This document shows positions 1-7,360 of a stretch of 64,000 bases of DNA, piece by piece. The position numbers were made by a program, and so were the translations under genes. The stretch is from JAGWBJ01 sp034423015 (GTDB lineage Bacteria; Chloroflexota; Dehalococcoidia; Lucifugimonadales; JAGWBF01). Location: contig DAOUJG010000022.1 of NCBI GenBank assembly GCA_034423015.1, forward strand, positions 1-64,000. The letters are read 5' to 3'. The notes under the pieces are model-generated. The model was given only the letters and a program-made list of their open reading frames with translations. It ran no database searches and was not told where the DNA came from. Positions within the stretch are counted from its first letter, which is position 1. Each line of letters starts with the position of its first letter.

Positions 1-1
1 C

Positions 2-61
2 CTGAACTCGATGCTCAAGCGGGGCGCCCCATGGGACGCCACCCACGCCCTCAACGCTTGA
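2..61 (+). CDS. C-terminal end of a CDS cut by the window edge
   Basis: One frame is open from the left edge to a TGA at 59-61 and encodes about 19 residues ending in DATHALNA. The other frame examined runs on into a palindromic repeat, so this one is the likelier coding frame. Nothing identifies the family. It is on the same strand as the bacterioferritin gene, but the 30-bp repeat and a promoter separate them, so they are probably not one operon. Confidence 0.4.
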   Translation: MNSMLKRGAPWDATHALNA

Positions 62-76
62 CCTTCAAGACAGTTG

Positions 77-106
77 CTGGGTCCCGGCCTTCGCCGGGAC
101 GACGGG
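77..106. repeat. 30-bp interspersed palindromic repeat, copy 1
   Basis: The segment contains the arms GTCCCGGCC and GGCCGGGAC in overlapping, imperfectly palindromic form. Its exact reverse complement occurs at 32380-32409, with 30 of 30 positions identical. Both copies are intergenic, just after a stop codon. This is the behaviour of a REP-like dispersed element or a mobile terminator-like hairpin. No other full copy was found by eye in the window. Confidence 0.8.
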
Positions 107-177
107 ATGGGTGATTCCATGACACAAAAGAGGGCGGGTGCGCGATCACACCAGCCGTGTGGCGGCCTCACCTCCGA

Positions 178-186
178 TGGTATAGA
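178..186 (+). promoter_or_regulatory. Extended -10 promoter of bfr
   Basis: TGG followed by TATAGA is an extended -10 (TGn-TATAAT type). No good -35 is visible 17 bp upstream. The start codon is about 32 bp downstream with an AAGGAG ribosome site between them. The same TGn-TAT arrangement recurs before several other genes in the window. Confidence 0.5.
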
Positions 187-217
187 ATACTCCAACACAC
201 TTGACGAAGGAGCTTTA

Positions 218-694
218 ATGAAGGCCAAGGACGGCATCGTAGACCGGCTCAACAGCATCCTCACCATCGAGCTGACGGCAATCAACCAGTATTTCGTCCA
301 GGCGGAGATGTGCCGCAACTGGGGGTTCGAGAGGCTATACAAGAAGTTTCGTGACATCAGCCTCGACGAGATGAAGGACGCCGAGCACCTCATCGCCCAC
401 ATCCTCTACCTGGAGGGGGTGCCCAACGTGCAGCGCCTGGGGCAGGTGATGGTGGGGGAGTCGGTCAGGGAGGACCTGGACCTGGACCTGGCCTCGGAGG
501 TGGCGGCCGTGGACACCCTGAGGGAAGCCATCAGCCACGCCGCCCAGGTGGGTGACTACACGACCAGGAGCATGCTCGAGGAGATGATCCGCTCCGAGGA
601 AGAGCACGTCGACTGGATAGAGACCCAGATCGAGACCATAAACCAGATCGGCGTCGATCTCTACCTGAACCAGCAGATCAAGGAGGACGAGTAG
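218..694 (+). CDS. bfr: Bacterioferritin
   Basis: This is a 158-residue ferritin-like four-helix protein that oxidises Fe(II) and stores ferric iron in a 24-mer cytoplasmic shell. Alignable ferroxidase residues are Glu18, Tyr25, Glu51, Glu94, Glu127 and His130, and the haem-ligand Met52 is present. The usual His54 ligand is Asp here (segment DEMKDAEH), with a His three residues later. Length and the DEMK, LEG and EEEH motifs are typical of Bfr rather than Ftn. The ATG at 218 was chosen over an in-frame upstream start at 74 because it follows GAAGGAG and the upstream part overlaps the repeat and promoter. The PH-domain gene follows 34 bp downstream. The family call is secure; full ferroxidase activity is uncertain. 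Confidence 0.93.
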   Translation: MKAKDGIVDRLNSILTIELTAINQYFVQAEMCRNWGFERLYKKFRDISLDEMKDAEHLIAHILYLEGVPNVQRLGQVMVGESVREDLDLDLASEVAAVDTLREAISHAAQVGDYTTRSMLEEMIRSEEEHVDWIETQIETINQIGVDLYLNQQIKEDE

Positions 695-728
695 TAATCC
701 CCGAGGTGCATCCGGGGACAACGTCGAG

Positions 729-1292
729 ATGACCGACCAGCAGCCCGGCCCCTCCAGCGTAACCGGCAACACCCTGCTCGAAGCCCAGTTCGACAGGAAC
801 ATCATGCCGTACCTCCGGTCGTTCGTCACGCTGTGGCTGGTCATCACGGTTGCGGGCATACTCCTCATCCCCTTCTGGTTGATGTTCAGCCTCTGGTACT
901 GCCCCCAGTACCACCGGCGGGTCTCGGCCAGGCTGACCACCAACGCCCTGGAGATACGGAAGGGTGTGTTTGCCCGCTCCGAGGCCACCATCCCCCTGAA
1001 CCGGATTACGGACCTGCGCCTCCACGACGGGCCGCTGATGCGGCACTATGGGCTGCGTGGGTTGAAGGTGGAGACCGCCGGGCAGTCGGGTGGCCCCGGC
1101 AGCAGCGAGAGCGACCTCCTGGCCGTGATCGACGCCGTCTCGTTCCGCGATGCGGTGCTCGTGCAGAGGCAGAAGCTGCTGGACTCGGAGACCGCAACGG
1201 TGGACTCGCCGGCGCCCGGGGGCGTCGCCGCCATCCTGACCGAAATCCGCGACATCCTGGCGCGGATGGAGGCCAAGGGCCCCAACGGCTAG
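729..1292 (+). CDS. PH-domain membrane protein (bPH2/YdbS-like)
   Basis: This 187-residue protein has one long hydrophobic segment at about residues 34-56 (LWLVITVAGILLIPFWLM). The charged region after it (RRVSARLTTNALEIRKGVF, then IPLNRITDLRL) is the signature of bacterial PH-like domains (DUF304, YdbS/YdbT). The C-terminal 40 residues form a predicted amphipathic helix (AAILTEIRDILARMEAK) that could drive assembly. These proteins are envelope-associated with poorly known function. It probably shares the bacterioferritin transcript, being 34 bp downstream. A nuclease remnant follows in the same frame after the stop codon. Confidence 0.75.
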   Translation: MTDQQPGPSSVTGNTLLEAQFDRNIMPYLRSFVTLWLVITVAGILLIPFWLMFSLWYCPQYHRRVSARLTTNALEIRKGVFARSEATIPLNRITDLRLHDGPLMRHYGLRGLKVETAGQSGGPGSSESDLLAVIDAVSFRDAVLVQRQKLLDSETATVDSPAPGGVAAILTEIRDILARMEAKGPNG

Positions 1293-1475
1293 CCGGGCGC
1301 GCTGCCTACCTACCACACTGTGCGGCAGTCTCCGGCGACCGCGCAGAACCAGCTAGACTACGTCTTCGCCTCCCGCGGCTTCCATGAGAGCATCACGGTG
1401 CGCGCCATGAACGCCGTCGAGGAGTGGGGCGCCAGCGACCACTGCCGGCTGCTCATCGAGATCTCGGACGGATAG
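1293..1475 (+). pseudogene. C-terminal remnant of an EEP-family nuclease/phosphatase
   Basis: The frame directly after the PH-domain stop reads without interruption for about 60 codons. It ends QNQLDYVFASRGF, then EEWGASDHCRLLIEISDG and a TAG at 1473-1475. LDYVFAS and SDHC are the last two motifs of the endonuclease/exonuclease/phosphatase fold (exonuclease III and sphingomyelinase type), where the final SDH carries a catalytic Asp and His. The remaining roughly 200 residues of the domain, and any plausible start, are missing. I read it as the 3' end of a decayed gene left after a deletion that brought the PH gene next to it. Confidence 0.6.
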
Positions 1476-1497
1476 GGCCGTCCCGCCGTCACGGGCA

Positions 1498-3249
1498 TCA
1501 CGCCTCGGGAGGGCTGATGCGGAGGGTGATGATGTCGGTATCGTGGTACTGCTGGTGTTGCACCGACGAGGCGTAGCTGCGCAGCAGCCGGAGGGACAGC
1601 TCGTTCTCCGCCGGAGTCTCGATGTCGTGCTGCTGGAGCTGCCGCACCTGGTCCTCGATGTTCGCCTGGTTGCCCCCGCCGATGAACTCCAGGTTGGCCA
1701 CCGGGCCGTCGCTGGACGCCACGACGACCAGCTGGCGCTCCTCTTGGGCGTCCTCGTCCTCCTCATCCTCGTCCAGGCTCAGGTCCAGCGGGGCCAGGGT
1801 CAGCAGCGTCTCCTCGGCGGCGGCGCTCAGCCGGTCCTTCATCGCCGCATTCCAGCCCCTGCGGGCGGCGAACCTCGCTATGAACTCGTTCAGGTCCGGC
1901 AGGGCGTCGATGTGGAGCCGCGACCGGAACCGCATGCGCCTGGGGTTCGTGAGCTCCAGGTAGAGTATCATCACTATCGCGGCGAACCCTCCCGTGGTCA
2001 CGCCGCTCTTGAGCAGGGTGGCCCACGCCGAGCCCAGGTTGGGCAGGTCGAACAGGCCGAACTGGAAGGCCGCGCCGATCCAGAAGCAGACCCCCGCGAC
2101 CACGACCTTCTGCCTGTTCTCCTCGGTCTCGATGACCGTCCGCGCGCCGTCCACGAACAGGGTCCCCGTGATGAGGATGAGGTACCCCGTCATGACGGGC
2201 CCGGGTATGGTGCTGAGCAGTCCCGACGCCTTGGGCAGAAACGCCAGCACGATGAACACGAAGCCGATGCAGTACCCGACCCTGCGGGAAGCGACGCCGG
2301 TGGTCTGCGCGAAGGCCATGGTCCCCGGGTTGACGATGTTGGGCACGGCGCCGGCGACGCCGGCCATCAGGTTGGTCACCCCGGTGCCCGCCAGCGCCCT
2401 CTGCACGGCCCGGAAGTCCACCGCACGGCTGTCGCGCCACGAGACCCGCTGCATGGCGATGGCCGCCCCGTTGGTCTGGATGGAGATGATCACGCCGATG
2501 AAAAGGAACGCCGGAAGCAGAGACCAGAAGGAGAAGCTGAAGTCCAGGCCCAGCCCCGGCGACACGGTCGGCGGTCCGATCCAGGGGGCCTCTATCACCC
2601 TGTCGATGTCGTAGATGCCGAAGCCGGCGGCCACTATGCAGCCGGCCACTATGCCGATGGGAGGCCCCCACAGCCGCAGCACCGCCGAGCCCCGGAGGGT
2701 GAGGGCTGCGACGATGACCAGGGTGGTCAGCGCGGTCAGGGGCGCGGCCACGGGCTCCACCTCCGACGCGCGGTCCAGCAGGCCGAAGACCACGGAGGCC
2801 AGGGTGATGGAGAGGAGAATCATCACCGTGCCCCCCACGGTGGGAGTGACGATCCTCCTGAGGATGAACAGCCACTTGGATATCACGATCTGGACCACGG
2901 CCGAGACGAGGACCAGGGTCGTCAGCGTCGCCGGGCTCCCGTCGGCCACCGCCGTGATGCAGAAGGGTATGGCGAAGGCGGCGGTGAACATGGGCAGGAC
3001 GGTGCCGGCCCCCACCAGCCCCAGCCGCCGCACCTGCAGAAGCGTCGCCACTCCCACCACCACCAGGGAGGCGAAGACCATCCATACCAGGTAGGACTCA
3101 TCCCTTCCCGATTCGCTGGCGACTATGACCGGCGTCACCAGCAGGGTGGCGGAGGCGATCATGGCGAACTGCAGGCCAAGGCCGACGGTGGTCAGCAGGG
3201 GCGGGTTCTCCTCCACATCGTAGCGGAGGCCTCCGGAAGCTGTCGTCAT
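1498..3249 (-). CDS. NCS2 (xanthine/uracil) permease with C-terminal ATPase-like domain
   Basis: This is a 583-residue protein. About the first 440 residues are a nucleobase:cation symporter-2 transporter with many membrane helices and the family's substrate region (VPNIVNPGTMAFAQTTGVA, then PGPVMTGYLILITG). The last 140 residues are soluble. A helix (AAMKDRLSAAAEETLLTLA), an acidic linker (DEDEEDED) and a strand/helix part (LEFIGGGNQANIEDQV, ELSLRLLRSY) resemble a degenerate GHKL/RsbW-type ATPase fold. NCS2 proteins are usually 430-460 residues long. The ATG at 3249 follows a GGGGA ribosome site; an in-frame upstream GTG/TTG extension is unlikely. It is convergent with the upstream plus-strand genes, and the substrate (uracil, xanthine or urate) cannot be told from sequence alone. 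Confidence 0.85.
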   Translation of the reverse strand: MTTASGGLRYDVEENPPLLTTVGLGLQFAMIASATLLVTPVIVASESGRDESYLVWMVFASLVVVGVATLLQVRRLGLVGAGTVLPMFTAAFAIPFCITAVADGSPATLTTLVLVSAVVQIVISKWLFILRRIVTPTVGGTVMILLSITLASVVFGLLDRASEVEPVAAPLTALTTLVIVAALTLRGSAVLRLWGPPIGIVAGCIVAAGFGIYDIDRVIEAPWIGPPTVSPGLGLDFSFSFWSLLPAFLFIGVIISIQTNGAAIAMQRVSWRDSRAVDFRAVQRALAGTGVTNLMAGVAGAVPNIVNPGTMAFAQTTGVASRRVGYCIGFVFIVLAFLPKASGLLSTIPGPVMTGYLILITGTLFVDGARTVIETEENRQKVVVAGVCFWIGAAFQFGLFDLPNLGSAWATLLKSGVTTGGFAAIVMILYLELTNPRRMRFRSRLHIDALPDLNEFIARFAARRGWNAAMKDRLSAAAEETLLTLAPLDLSLDEDEEDEDAQEERQLVVVASSDGPVANLEFIGGGNQANIEDQVRQLQQHDIETPAENELSLRLLRSYASSVQHQQYHDTDIITLRISPPEA

Positions 3250-3352
3250 CGAATGGTCCCCCGGACTCGATTGCCTGGCAGGTTCATGGGTCCACAAACA
3301 CTATATACGATACCGCACCGCGATGGGATGCTTGGCTGCATCCGGGGAGAGA

Positions 3353-3412
3353 GCGCCCCTGGGTTGGAATAAGCGCCCCCGGGTCGGAATGAGCGCCCCT
3401 GGGTTGGAATAA
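3353..3412. repeat. Three tandem 20-bp repeats
   Basis: Three head-to-tail 20-bp units start at 3353, 3373 and 3393. Units 1 and 3 are identical and unit 2 differs at three positions. Each unit contains GCGCCCC followed by GGGT and GGAAT. They lie between the NCS2 start and the tRNA genes, upstream of the permease on its strand, and could be a local expansion or binding-site array. The rest of 3250-3540 shows no gene. Confidence 0.85.
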
Positions 3413-3540
3413 GCAACAACGCCGGCTGCGTCTGTCTCGACGAGCCCTCATGCGGGGGCGCGGACCCCTGGGGGACGGGGGTGTTGCAAGCGCCGTACTC
3501 GTGGTCTGGATGTTGACACGGTGCACGTTGGTGGAGGGGG

Positions 3541-3617
3541 TGGTGGCGCATGCGGGGTTCGAACCCGCGATCTCCGCCTTGAGAGGGCGGTGTCCTAGTC
3601 CACTAGACGAATGCGCC
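3541..3617 (-). tRNA. tRNA-Glu (anticodon CUC)
   Basis: On the minus strand the acceptor arms GGCGCAT and ATGCGCC pair perfectly. The anticodon stem CCGCC/GGCGG encloses the loop CTCTCAA with anticodon CTC, reading GAG. The T arm has GGTTCGAACCC. The discriminator base is A, and the 3' CCA is encoded in the DNA (positions 3541-3543). Ends were set from the acceptor stem. Confidence 0.95.
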
Positions 3618-3626
3618 AACCCGCGC

Positions 3627-3700
3627 TGGCTGGGGATCGTGGATTCGAACCACGGTTTGCAGATCCAGAGTCTGCCGTCTTGCCACTAGACGAATCCCCA
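3627..3700 (-). tRNA. tRNA-Gln (anticodon CUG)
   Basis: On the minus strand the acceptor arms TGGGGAT and ATCCCCA pair. The anticodon stem GCAGA/TCTGC holds the loop CTCTGGA with anticodon CTG, reading CAG. The T arm contains GGTTCGAATCC. The discriminator is G, and CCA is encoded (3627-3629). It lies 9 bp upstream of tRNA-Glu on the same strand, so the two are probably cotranscribed. Confidence 0.95.
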
Positions 3701-3797
3701 TCCAGTCAATTATAGCACCGGCGTCGGCCGGGGGACAAGTTATCCCGAATCCCCTGCCTCCGGCCTTATCGGAAACGGGCAGGCCCTCCCACCGGGA

Positions 3798-3826
3798 TTG
3801 ACAGCAGAAGGCCCGTTGTGTTAGCT
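3798..3826 (+). promoter_or_regulatory. Promoter of the T-box/ilvB transcript
   Basis: TTGACA at 3798-3803, a 17-bp spacer, then TTAGCT at 3821-3826. The -35 is perfect but the -10 is weak. The lexA upstream region shows the same layout (TTGACA, 17 bp, TTAGCC followed by TGC), which supports this assignment. Transcription would begin just before T-box stem I. Confidence 0.55.
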
Positions 3827-3842
3827 TGCCGAATAGTGTAAA

Positions 3843-4137
3843 GGCTTAGATGGAGACGAGTAGGCGGGGACCAGGGGTTCAGCGAGTCTGGTAAGGTGGG
3901 AGCAGACACTCCGAGCCCGTCCGAAAATCCCTCCGGAGCCGCAGGTTGAACGGCGGGCCCAAGGGCACGCAGCAGTAGACCGGGCCGGGCTCATCGCCCG
4001 TTACCAACGATGGGGCATGATTGTGCCTTGCTTGAGCGGTCTCCCCGCCATCGGCCCGTGGCCGGCGGCGGAGACGGACAACTAGGGTGGTACCGCGGGA
4101 TCGACAGTCCCGTCCCTAATCTGGGACGGGACTTTTT
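3843..4137 (+). promoter_or_regulatory. T-box riboswitch leader, probable Ile specifier
   Basis: The hallmark T-box sequence (AACTAGGGTGGTACCGCGG) is at 4080-4098, followed by a perfect intrinsic terminator at 4107-4137. Stem I is bounded by GGCT at 3843-3846 and AGCC at 3937-3940. It begins with the conserved GAGACGAGTAG, and its 3' side reads CCGAAAATCCC. If GAA marks the specifier loop as in other T-boxes, the specifier is ATC at 3927-3929, i.e. Ile. Uncharged tRNA would pair with the T-box bulge, favour the antiterminator and let transcription continue into ilvB. The T-box call is secure. The amino acid is inferred, though it fits branched-chain synthesis. Confidence 0.9.
4107..4137 (+). 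terminator. Intrinsic terminator of the T-box
   Basis: GTCCCGTCCC (4107-4116) pairs with GGGACGGGAC (4123-4132) around a 6-nt loop and is followed by TTTTT. It lies 9 nt after the T-box sequence and 83 nt before the ilvB ATG, so it is the regulated terminator and not a gene-end terminator. Confidence 0.93.
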
Positions 4138-4220
4138 GGTGCTCCCAGGCGTCACCTCTAGCAGGGAACGAATCCTAATCGGTCCGGCCCGCTCGGGCCG
4201 GGCCGGAATAGAGGGGCGCC

Positions 4221-5912
4221 ATGAAGCTTACGGGAGCGGAGATCATCTGCGAGGCGTTGCTCCGCGAGGGCGTGGACGTCATATTCGGACACCCCGGCGG
4301 GGCCGTCCTGCCCCTCTACGACGCCTTCTACAAGTACGACCAGCTGCGGCACATCCTGGTGCGCCACGAGCAGTGCGCCGCCCACGCCGCCGACGGGTAC
4401 GCCCGGGCCACCGGCAAGGTGGGCGTCTGCGTCGCCACCTCGGGCCCCGGGGCCACCAACCTGGTGACGGGCATCATGGGGGCCAAGGCCGACTCGGTGC
4501 CCATGGTGGCCATCACGGGCCAGGTCGCCCGGTCCGCCCTGGGCACCGAGGCGTTCCAGGAGTGCGATACCTGCGCCATCACCGTGCCGTGCACCAAGAA
4601 GAACTACCTGGTCATGTCTGCCGAGGACCTGGCCCCCACCATCTACGAGGCTTTCAGGGTCGCCCAGGACGGCCGGCCCGGCCCCACCTTGGTGGACGTC
4701 CCGAGGGACGTGCAGCAGGAGCTGGCCGAGTTCGACTACATGGAGGTCCCCCAGGGCTACTCGGACCATCTCAGCCCCGAGACCCGGGCCAACCTTGCCG
4801 AGGCCGTCCAGTTCATCGACCAAGCCAAGAGGCCCCTGATAATCGCCGGCCACGGGGTATTGGCCTCCAACGCCTGGGCCGAGCTGGTGGAGCTCTCGGA
4901 GAAGACCCAGATACCCGTGGTGAACACGCTGCTGGGCCTCAGCTCCTTCCCCCGCAGCCACCCGCTGAGCCTGGGTATGCTGGGCATGCACGGCATGTAC
5001 TGGGCCAACATCGCCGTGGACCGCGCGGACCTGATCCTGGGGCTGGGCATGAGGTTCGACGACCGGATCACCGGCAGGCCGGGGACCTTCGCGCCCAACG
5101 CCAAGATCGTCCACGTGGACATAGAGCCGTCCCAGATCGGGCGCAACGTGCCCACCGACGTGGGACTGGTGGGCGACGTGGGGGCAGTGCTCCGGGCCCT
5201 GGCGCCCATGACCGCCCAAGGAGACCGGTCCGACTGGCTGGAGGAGGTGGCCGCCCTCAGAAGGGCCCACCCCTCCCTGGCTATACCCGAGAGCGACGGC
5301 CTCCTGGCCCAGCACGTGCTTCAGGACCTGGACCGCCTGGTCCGCGACGAGGACGACGTGGTGGCGGTGACCGGAGTGGGCCAGCACCAGATGTGGGCCG
5401 CCCAGTACCTGTTCTTCAAGCGGGCCAACTCGTTCATCTCCTCGGGCGGACTGGGGGCCATGGGCTACGAGATCCCCGCCGCCATGGGCGCCCAGGTGGG
5501 GAGGCCCGGCGCCACCGTCTGGAGCATCGCCGGAGACGGCGGGTTCCAGATGACCCTCCAGGAGCTGGCCACCATCGCCGACGAGGGCATACCGGTGAAG
5601 ATAGCCCTGTTCAACAACGGCCACCTGGGCATGGTCCGCCAGTGGCAGGAGATGTTCTACGACAGGCACTTCAAGGCGGTTCCCGTGCCTGGGCCCGACT
5701 ACGTCAAGCTGGCCGAGGCCTATGGCATCGCCGCCGAGAGGGTCGACCGGCCGGAGGATGTTCTGGCGGCCCTGAACCGGGCCCGCAGCCATCCCGGGCC
5801 TTTCCTCATCGAGTTCGTCCTGGAATACCAGGAGAACGTCTTCCCCATGGTCCCCATGGGGGCCTCCCTGGCCGAGACCGTGGAGGACCCCAGGACCGCC
5901 GGCCCGGGCTGA
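4221..5912 (+). CDS. ilvB: Acetolactate synthase large (catalytic) subunit
   Basis: This 563-residue ThDP enzyme condenses two pyruvates (or pyruvate plus 2-oxobutyrate) in Val, Leu and Ile synthesis. The N-terminal domain has FGHPGGAVLPLYDAF, RHEQCAAHAADGYARATG and EAFQECDTCAIT. The central domain has GLGMRFDDRITG. The C-terminal ThDP domain has GDGGFQMTLQELATI, then NNGHLGMVRQWQ. The catalytic Glu is in RHEQ. The motifs fit acetolactate synthase better than glyoxylate carboligase. Expression is controlled by the T-box upstream. No ilvN regulatory subunit or ilvC follows; the next gene is an MBL hydrolase nearly 500 bp away, so ilvB appears monocistronic. Confidence 0.93.
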   Translation: MKLTGAEIICEALLREGVDVIFGHPGGAVLPLYDAFYKYDQLRHILVRHEQCAAHAADGYARATGKVGVCVATSGPGATNLVTGIMGAKADSVPMVAITGQVARSALGTEAFQECDTCAITVPCTKKNYLVMSAEDLAPTIYEAFRVAQDGRPGPTLVDVPRDVQQELAEFDYMEVPQGYSDHLSPETRANLAEAVQFIDQAKRPLIIAGHGVLASNAWAELVELSEKTQIPVVNTLLGLSSFPRSHPLSLGMLGMHGMYWANIAVDRADLILGLGMRFDDRITGRPGTFAPNAKIVHVDIEPSQIGRNVPTDVGLVGDVGAVLRALAPMTAQGDRSDWLEEVAALRRAHPSLAIPESDGLLAQHVLQDLDRLVRDEDDVVAVTGVGQHQMWAAQYLFFKRANSFISSGGLGAMGYEIPAAMGAQVGRPGATVWSIAGDGGFQMTLQELATIADEGIPVKIALFNNGHLGMVRQWQEMFYDRHFKAVPVPGPDYVKLAEAYGIAAERVDRPEDVLAALNRARSHPGPFLIEFVLEYQENVFPMVPMGASLAETVEDPRTAGPG

Positions 5913-6408
5913 CCCGCGAGACGGTACATGTCCACTTGGCTGACTAAGTTCTAATAATTGGACTAAACACGGGCAACCGATAGGAGCCTAGCCAGAGGCG
6001 CACGGTCGGGCCATGCCCCAGTCTTCTGAGCGCGAGTTTTCTCGCCCCCTATTGCCAATCTCGGAAAATAGCTTTACAATATTCTAGTTGTAAATTTAAG
6101 TTTTTTCCGAGAAAAGATTATTAGAATGCCTTGACAGTCGACCATTAATCGCACGTACCATGCCCGGGTCGAAGTCTACCCTTCGCAAGGTGACGTGGCG
6201 GACGTGGGGCCGGGAGGTCCCTGGGACGCAGCAGAAGGGTCCGCGAACGGTCTTCATCCGCATTTCGACCTGTTCCCGGCTTTCACCGCGTGGTCCTGTT
6301 GTTTCGGCGTGTGGAGAGGAGGTGATTAGAGACCTTGCCATTGGGGAGTCTCCCATCGTGGAGCGCCCTTTCCGGTTGTTTCAGTTATCAGGGAGGATGA
6401 GTGCGGAG
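5913..6408. other. AT-rich intergenic region between ilvB and the MBL gene
   Basis: About 500 bp holds no convincing gene. The part from about 5945 to 6150 is far more AT-rich than the rest of the window. It contains a small hairpin (GCGAG-TTTT-CTCGC, 6032-6045) and the long palindrome listed separately. From 6160 a frame is open into the MBL gene, but its sequence looks non-coding and has no ribosome site, so I did not extend the gene. Confidence 0.6.
6060..6111. repeat. 52-bp nested palindrome in AT-rich island
   Basis: Outer arms CTCGGAAAA (6060-6068) and TTTTCCGAG (6103-6111) enclose inner arms TTTACAA (6073-6079) and TTGTAAA (6088-6094). Both arms are perfect. The structure could act as a bidirectional terminator for ilvB, as an operator, or as a site for DNA recombination. 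The AT richness argues for a regulatory or acquired origin. Confidence 0.7.
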
Positions 6409-7239
6409 ATGATGACATCATCGGTCAAACTACTGAGCGACGGCATTATCAAATTTGATGGTGGAACCATGTTTGGGCAGGTGCCCAAGGTGCTCTGGGA
6501 GAGCAAGGTCCCCACGGACAGGCGCAACCGCATAACGATGGGGCTGAACTGCCTGCTGATCCAGATCGGCGGCAAGAACGTCCTCGTGGACGCGGGCGTA
6601 GGCTCGAAAGAGCTGGACAACGAGAAGGATACCTACGGCCTGGTGCCCAGCCGGCTGACCAAGGGCCTGCGGGGCATGGGCCTGTCGCCCAAGGACATCG
6701 ACGCCGTAATACTTACCCATCTTCACTTCGACCACTCGGGCGGCTGCACCCGGCTCGACCGGACCGGCACCCTGGTGCCCACCTTCTCCAAGGCCACGTA
6801 CTTCGTACAGGAAGGGTGCTGGGAGGAGGCCTGCAGCCCCAACGAGAGGTGCCAGGGCGTGCATCGGTCCGAGGACTTCTCTCCCATAGAGGAGCGGGGA
6901 CAGCTCCAGCTCCTGTCGGGCGACCACGAGATCTACCCGGGCCTGTGGGTCAGGGAGACGAACGGCCACGCCAAGGGCCACCAGATCGTCTTGATGAACC
7001 ATGGCGGGGAGCGGATAGCGTTCTTGGGGGACATCGTCCCCACGCCGTACCACCTGGACCTGGCGGCCATATCGGCCTTCGACCAGTTCCCCGAAGAGAC
7101 CCTGGAGCGCAAGCGCGAGCTGCTCATGCAGGCCGAGAAGGAAGGCTGGCTGATCATATTCGCCCACGGCCACGACCAGAGGGCCGGCTACCTGGAGCGG
7201 CGCAACGGCTCGGCCTACCTCCGCCCCGTGGACCTATAG
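6409..7239 (+). CDS. MBL-fold metallohydrolase (lactonase-like)
   Basis: This is a 276-residue metallo-beta-lactamase-fold hydrolase. The metal motif THLHFDHSGG gives His104, His106, Asp108 and His109. Further ligands are probably in NGHAKGHQ, FLGD and the final AHGHD. Spacing and the MGLNCLLIQIGGKNVLVDAG start resemble the group that includes N-acyl-homoserine lactonases, but many members have other or unknown substrates. The start was placed at the ATG pair 6409/6412 after GGGAGG; 6397 is possible but touches the ribosome site. It stands alone after the AT-rich island and converges on mtaB. Confidence 0.8.
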   Translation: MMTSSVKLLSDGIIKFDGGTMFGQVPKVLWESKVPTDRRNRITMGLNCLLIQIGGKNVLVDAGVGSKELDNEKDTYGLVPSRLTKGLRGMGLSPKDIDAVILTHLHFDHSGGCTRLDRTGTLVPTFSKATYFVQEGCWEEACSPNERCQGVHRSEDFSPIEERGQLQLLSGDHEIYPGLWVRETNGHAKGHQIVLMNHGGERIAFLGDIVPTPYHLDLAAISAFDQFPEETLERKRELLMQAEKEGWLIIFAHGHDQRAGYLERRNGSAYLRPVDL

Positions 7240-7360
7240 GGGCCTGAAGGCGAATACGGCGGGGCCCAAAGCCCAGACCGTATCACACACGTCTGACCGC
7301 CGTGCTGTGAGGCTGCAGCGCGGCCGGGCCGCTCGAAGAAGGGCCGGGCGACGGCTGGAC

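Noticed and set aside
1543..3372. 609-residue plus-strand ORF opposite the NCS2 gene
   Set aside because: Pro/Gly/Arg/His-rich low-complexity translation, mirror of the permease codons; no domain and no ribosome site.
3353..3412. CRISPR array
   Set aside because: Units are 20 bp with no spacers and no cas genes nearby.
4010..5947. 645-residue ORF overlapping the T-box and ilvB in another frame
   Set aside because: It includes the riboswitch and its terminator, and its translation is compositionally biased; ilvB is secure.
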